Source: Sulfuricaulis sp040901545 | GTDB taxonomy: Bacteria > Pseudomonadota > Gammaproteobacteria > Acidiferrobacterales > Sulfurifustaceae | Direction of reading: 5' to 3' | Length of the DNA stretch: 64,000 nt | Assembly: GCF_040901545.1 (NCBI RefSeq) | Contig: NZ_JBBDYL010000004.1 | Location: 147,228-211,227 of the forward strand | Shown: piece by piece, positions 61,683 through 64,000 of the stretch | Layout of the letters: each line of letters opens with the position of its first letter | Position numbering within the stretch: the first letter of the stretch is position 1 | Program-made: the position numbers and the translations under genes | Notes under the pieces: generated by a model | Told to the model about the DNA's origin: nothing | Seen by the model: only the letters and a program-made list of their open reading frames with translations | Databases searched by the model: none

Positions 61683-62819
61683 ATGCCTGTGCATCAACTG
61701 CATTATTTCAATATGCGTGACCTGCTAAACCTCCCATCAATAACCGCCCGGCATTTTATATCGCTGGTGCTGCTTTTGATTGGAGCTTCCGGGTGTGACG
61801 GTGGCGGGGGCACTTCTGCACCCCTCTTCAATGTGCCACCGGTGGCCAGCAATAGCTGCAATGCAATCATGGACCCTGATCCCTCTATTGTGGTCCCCCT
61901 GTCGGCAAACGACAGCAACGGTAACGCCACGATTGCATCGTACACAATCGATACATTGCCAACGAATGGAAGCCTCAGCGGATGTGTTTCTGTGCCCTGC
62001 TTGCAGTCGTGTGCAACCATCGCCCAATGCGCCAGTTTCACTTACACACCTAATGCCAGCGCAACGGGCCTGCGCGGCATGGACAAGTTTAACTTCCACG
62101 TGACAGATGCCGGCGGGCTTTCTTCCTCCATGGCGACAGCCTGGATACTCAACAATGGCAAGGTGCGCATCATGCCGCTTGGCGATTCCATTACGGAAGG
62201 AACTGGCGATCCGAACGGCGTGGGCTACCGTCGACGGCTTTTCCAGCAGCTTGAAGCGCTGGTTGGTACGGGACGTGTGGATTTTGTCGGCAGTCTGGCA
62301 TCGGGTAATCCTCCAGACTTTGATCTCAATCATGAAGGTCACGGCGGATGGTGCGATGACAGTCCATGCAGCGGTGGGTTCGGAAATATCAAAGACTCCG
62401 TCCAGGGGTTTCTATCAGGAAACCCGACAGACATTGTCCTGCTGCACATCGGTACGAACGATTTCAACGTAAGCAGTGCGGGTGTGGATGGTATTCTCAC
62501 TAACATCAGTACCTGGGCACAATCCAATTTTCCCGTAACGGTATTCGTGGCTCGAATCATTCCGGCTGTTGATGGCACTAAGACTGTGAATACTTTCAAC
62601 GATAACGTCGCCGCGATTGCCACCGACCGGCCTGCCGTTAAGGTTTACAATGTCAATCAACAGGACGTCCTGCAGCTCCAGGGGCAACTGGACAAAGCCG
62701 ACCCGACCCTGATGGGGGATAACCTCCATCCAAACCAGACAGGCTACAACATGATGGCGGATAAGTGGAAACTGGACATGCAAGGCGCGACAGTACCCGT
62801 ACTGCCAACCTGCCAGTAA
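61683..62819 (+). CDS. Secreted SGNH hydrolase lipoprotein with cadherin-like domain
   Basis: 378 residues. The N-terminal signal has lipobox ASGC followed by a Gly run. A cadherin-like domain comes next ('LRGMDKFNFHVTDAGGLSSS'), then a complete SGNH hydrolase: PLGDSIT (Ser), 'NHEGHGGW' (Gly), 'LLHIGTND' (Asn) and 'DNLHPNQTGYNMMADKW' (Asp/His). The last ~300 residues match the C-terminal third of the giant protein at 17244-21440 block for block. It is probably a carbohydrate esterase or deacetylase acting on the exported polymer at the cell surface (inference). Confidence 0.85.
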   Translation: MPVHQLHYFNMRDLLNLPSITARHFISLVLLLIGASGCDGGGGTSAPLFNVPPVASNSCNAIMDPDPSIVVPLSANDSNGNATIASYTIDTLPTNGSLSGCVSVPCLQSCATIAQCASFTYTPNASATGLRGMDKFNFHVTDAGGLSSSMATAWILNNGKVRIMPLGDSITEGTGDPNGVGYRRRLFQQLEALVGTGRVDFVGSLASGNPPDFDLNHEGHGGWCDDSPCSGGFGNIKDSVQGFLSGNPTDIVLLHIGTNDFNVSSAGVDGILTNISTWAQSNFPVTVFVARIIPAVDGTKTVNTFNDNVAAIATDRPAVKVYNVNQQDVLQLQGQLDKADPTLMGDNLHPNQTGYNMMADKWKLDMQGATVPVLPTCQ

Positions 62820-62943
62820 GCTGGTTTTATGGAAATCCACTCTTACTGCACACTATAATCCAAACTATTTCTTTAAAGTGCCATAATGTCTGTGGTCACT
62901 GCGGCAAATGCTAATCAACGGCGCCTTAAACAGCATGTGATCA

Positions 62944-63792
62944 ATGGCATTTCAGTTCTTTAATCGATCAGTCCAACTGCCGTTAAACTCCGCAGATATC
63001 ACTCAGCGCTTGAGCGATGTGCATGACGAGTGGCTGATGACCGATGCGGAACGCGCCACCCTGCATTCCTTACTCACCACGCTGAAACCACAATGCGCGA
63101 TTGAAGTCGGAGTCTACAAGGCCGGCAGCCTCGCCATTCTCGCGGCGCACAGCCGGAAGGTCTACGCGCTCGATAAGGATCCGGCCTGCGAGTCCGCGTA
63201 TGCCAGCCGTTTCCCCAATGTCGAATTCATCACGGGGCTATCGCAAAATACTTTGCCCAGGCTGATTGACCGGATACAAGCCTCGGGAGAAGCTCTCGAA
63301 TTCGTGCTGATTGACGCCGACCATTCCGTGGAGGGGGTTTGCCGTGACATCAATAATATACTTCGTTACCGGCCCCATCGGCCGCTTTACCTCATCATGC
63401 ACGACAGCTTCAACCCGGAATGCCGCGGGGCGATAATGCAAACCGATTGGTCGAGCAACCCCCACGTCCACATGGTCGAGCTGGATTTCGTCGTCGGCCG
63501 ATTTGTCACCAAGGAAGAAGGCGATAGCTACCGGCAGATGTGGTGCGGTTTTGCGCTCGGCATCCTGCTCCCGGAAAAGCGCCCGGGCGATGTCATCCTG
63601 CACGAGAACGAATCCCTTACGTATCAGAGCGCGTTAAGGCATTCCATTTACCGCTTCCACAGGTGGTGGAACCCTTTTTATTCGGTTCCTCAGGCCGCCA
63701 ATCGAGCGCGCCGCACGGCGGCTCGGATCCTGCGCACCCACGCACCGCAACTTTTCGAATCGCTGAATGCGCGGCATAAAAAGAACGTTTAG
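62944..63792 (+). CDS. Class I SAM-dependent methyltransferase
   Basis: 282 residues. 'LLTTLKPQCAIEVGVYKAGSLAIL' is the SAM motif I of the Methyltransf_24 type, with 'KVYALDKDPACESAYASRFPNVEFITG' (motif II), 'EFVLIDADHSVEGVCRDI' (motif III/catalytic-metal DADH) and 'YLIMHDSFNP'. Family members methylate sugars or related small molecules. The C-terminus is basic, with a 'HRWWNPFYSVPQAANRARR' amphipathic segment. It is the only cytosolic enzyme in the plus-strand group and probably belongs to the same locus. The substrate is unknown. Confidence 0.8.
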   Translation: MAFQFFNRSVQLPLNSADITQRLSDVHDEWLMTDAERATLHSLLTTLKPQCAIEVGVYKAGSLAILAAHSRKVYALDKDPACESAYASRFPNVEFITGLSQNTLPRLIDRIQASGEALEFVLIDADHSVEGVCRDINNILRYRPHRPLYLIMHDSFNPECRGAIMQTDWSSNPHVHMVELDFVVGRFVTKEEGDSYRQMWCGFALGILLPEKRPGDVILHENESLTYQSALRHSIYRFHRWWNPFYSVPQAANRARRTAARILRTHAPQLFESLNARHKKNV

Positions 63793-63843
63793 AAGGGTAC
63801 TATTCTTCCTTTACAACTTCGCAGACTCTCATGGAGAGTGCTA

Positions 63844-64000
63844 GAACCTATCTCAAAATACCACGTTTCGGTTTTAGTAGGGTGAGGCGGGGTTTTGATG
63901 CGCGCCATCCCTGGCGCGCACCCCCCCGGGGGGGCGCGCTAAAGCGCGTCCAATTTCGCTCCCGGCGAAATTGTCGTGAGCGCACTTAACGTGCGCTCAC
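63844..64000 (+). mobile_element. Start of a TA-flanked element with a run of five hairpins (cut by the window end)
   Basis: After TA at 63842-63843 the sequence GAACCTATCTCAAAA reproduces the terminal repeat of the MITE at 41066-41178. The last 100 bp consist of consecutive palindromes: 63900-63919, 63921-63934 (C7G7), 63935-63948, 63952-63972 and 63976-64000 (GTGAGCGCAC/GTGCGCTCAC). The right end is outside the window, so a larger element or full IS cannot be excluded. Confidence 0.6.

Overview
The window is a large extracellular/capsular polysaccharide biosynthesis and export locus from a Gram-negative bacterium. It is most likely a beta- or gammaproteobacterium, judging from the Wzz, SLBB export protein, YjbH, AlgD-type dehydrogenase and the carbamoyltransferase-SxtJ-DUF5989 trio. 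I cannot name the species. There are no rRNA, tRNA or CRISPR features. Almost all biosynthetic genes lie on the minus strand and read right to left. The plus-strand genes (17.2-21.4, 27.1-29.6 and 60.7-62.8 kb) encode mostly secreted proteins, plus one methyltransferase at 62.9-63.8 kb.

Layout. 0-2.4 kb: flippase and Wzz. 2.4-3.6 kb: islet of small toxin-antitoxin-type genes, several broken (hicA, a truncated DUF5615 gene, DUF6883, DUF4926, DUF433). 3.8-16.9 kb: phosphodiesterase-like enzyme, long SLBB outer-membrane exporter, YjbH-like protein, small Gly-rich secreted protein, a membrane-anchored response-regulator fusion, DUF5989 (interrupted), SxtJ and a carbamoyltransferase. 17.2-21.4 kb: giant secreted PIG-L/PKD/SGNH protein with a 724-bp internal direct repeat. 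21.5-26.3 kb: glycosyltransferase (GT), GDP-mannose 6-dehydrogenase and heparinase II/III-type enzyme. 27-29.9 kb: secreted proteins and scrambled fragments. 30.2-59.8 kb: PaaK-like ligase, many GTs, Wzy-like polymerase, three asparagine synthetases, two asparagine-synthetase-like proteins without a glutaminase Cys, a bi-domain oxidoreductase, an SGNH protein, a PRMT-like methyltransferase and three acyl/acetyltransferases. 60.7-63.8 kb: lipoproteins, a secreted SGNH hydrolase and a methyltransferase.

How the genes may work together (inference): AlgD would supply a GDP-linked uronic acid. The GTs assemble a repeat unit that AsnB-type enzymes may amidate, while carbamoyl-, acetyl-, acyl- and methyltransferases decorate it. 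Flippase, Wzy and Wzz would export and polymerise it, and the SLBB and YjbH proteins carry it across the outer membrane. The secreted PIG-L, SGNH, beta-helix and heparinase-like proteins would modify or cut it. No initiating sugar-phosphate transferase is visible, so it probably lies outside the window.

The most striking property is a graveyard of gene fragments between intact genes. There are decayed second copies of asnB (two fragments), the AsnB-like gene, GT2 (two), GT4, probably wzy, the bi-domain oxidoreductase and an inverted piece of the beta-helix gene, plus a frameshifted GT14. Miniature mobile elements also occur: the same hairpin cores sit inside elements with different terminal repeats. 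Together these suggest a locus evolving by duplication, shuffling and decay of modules.
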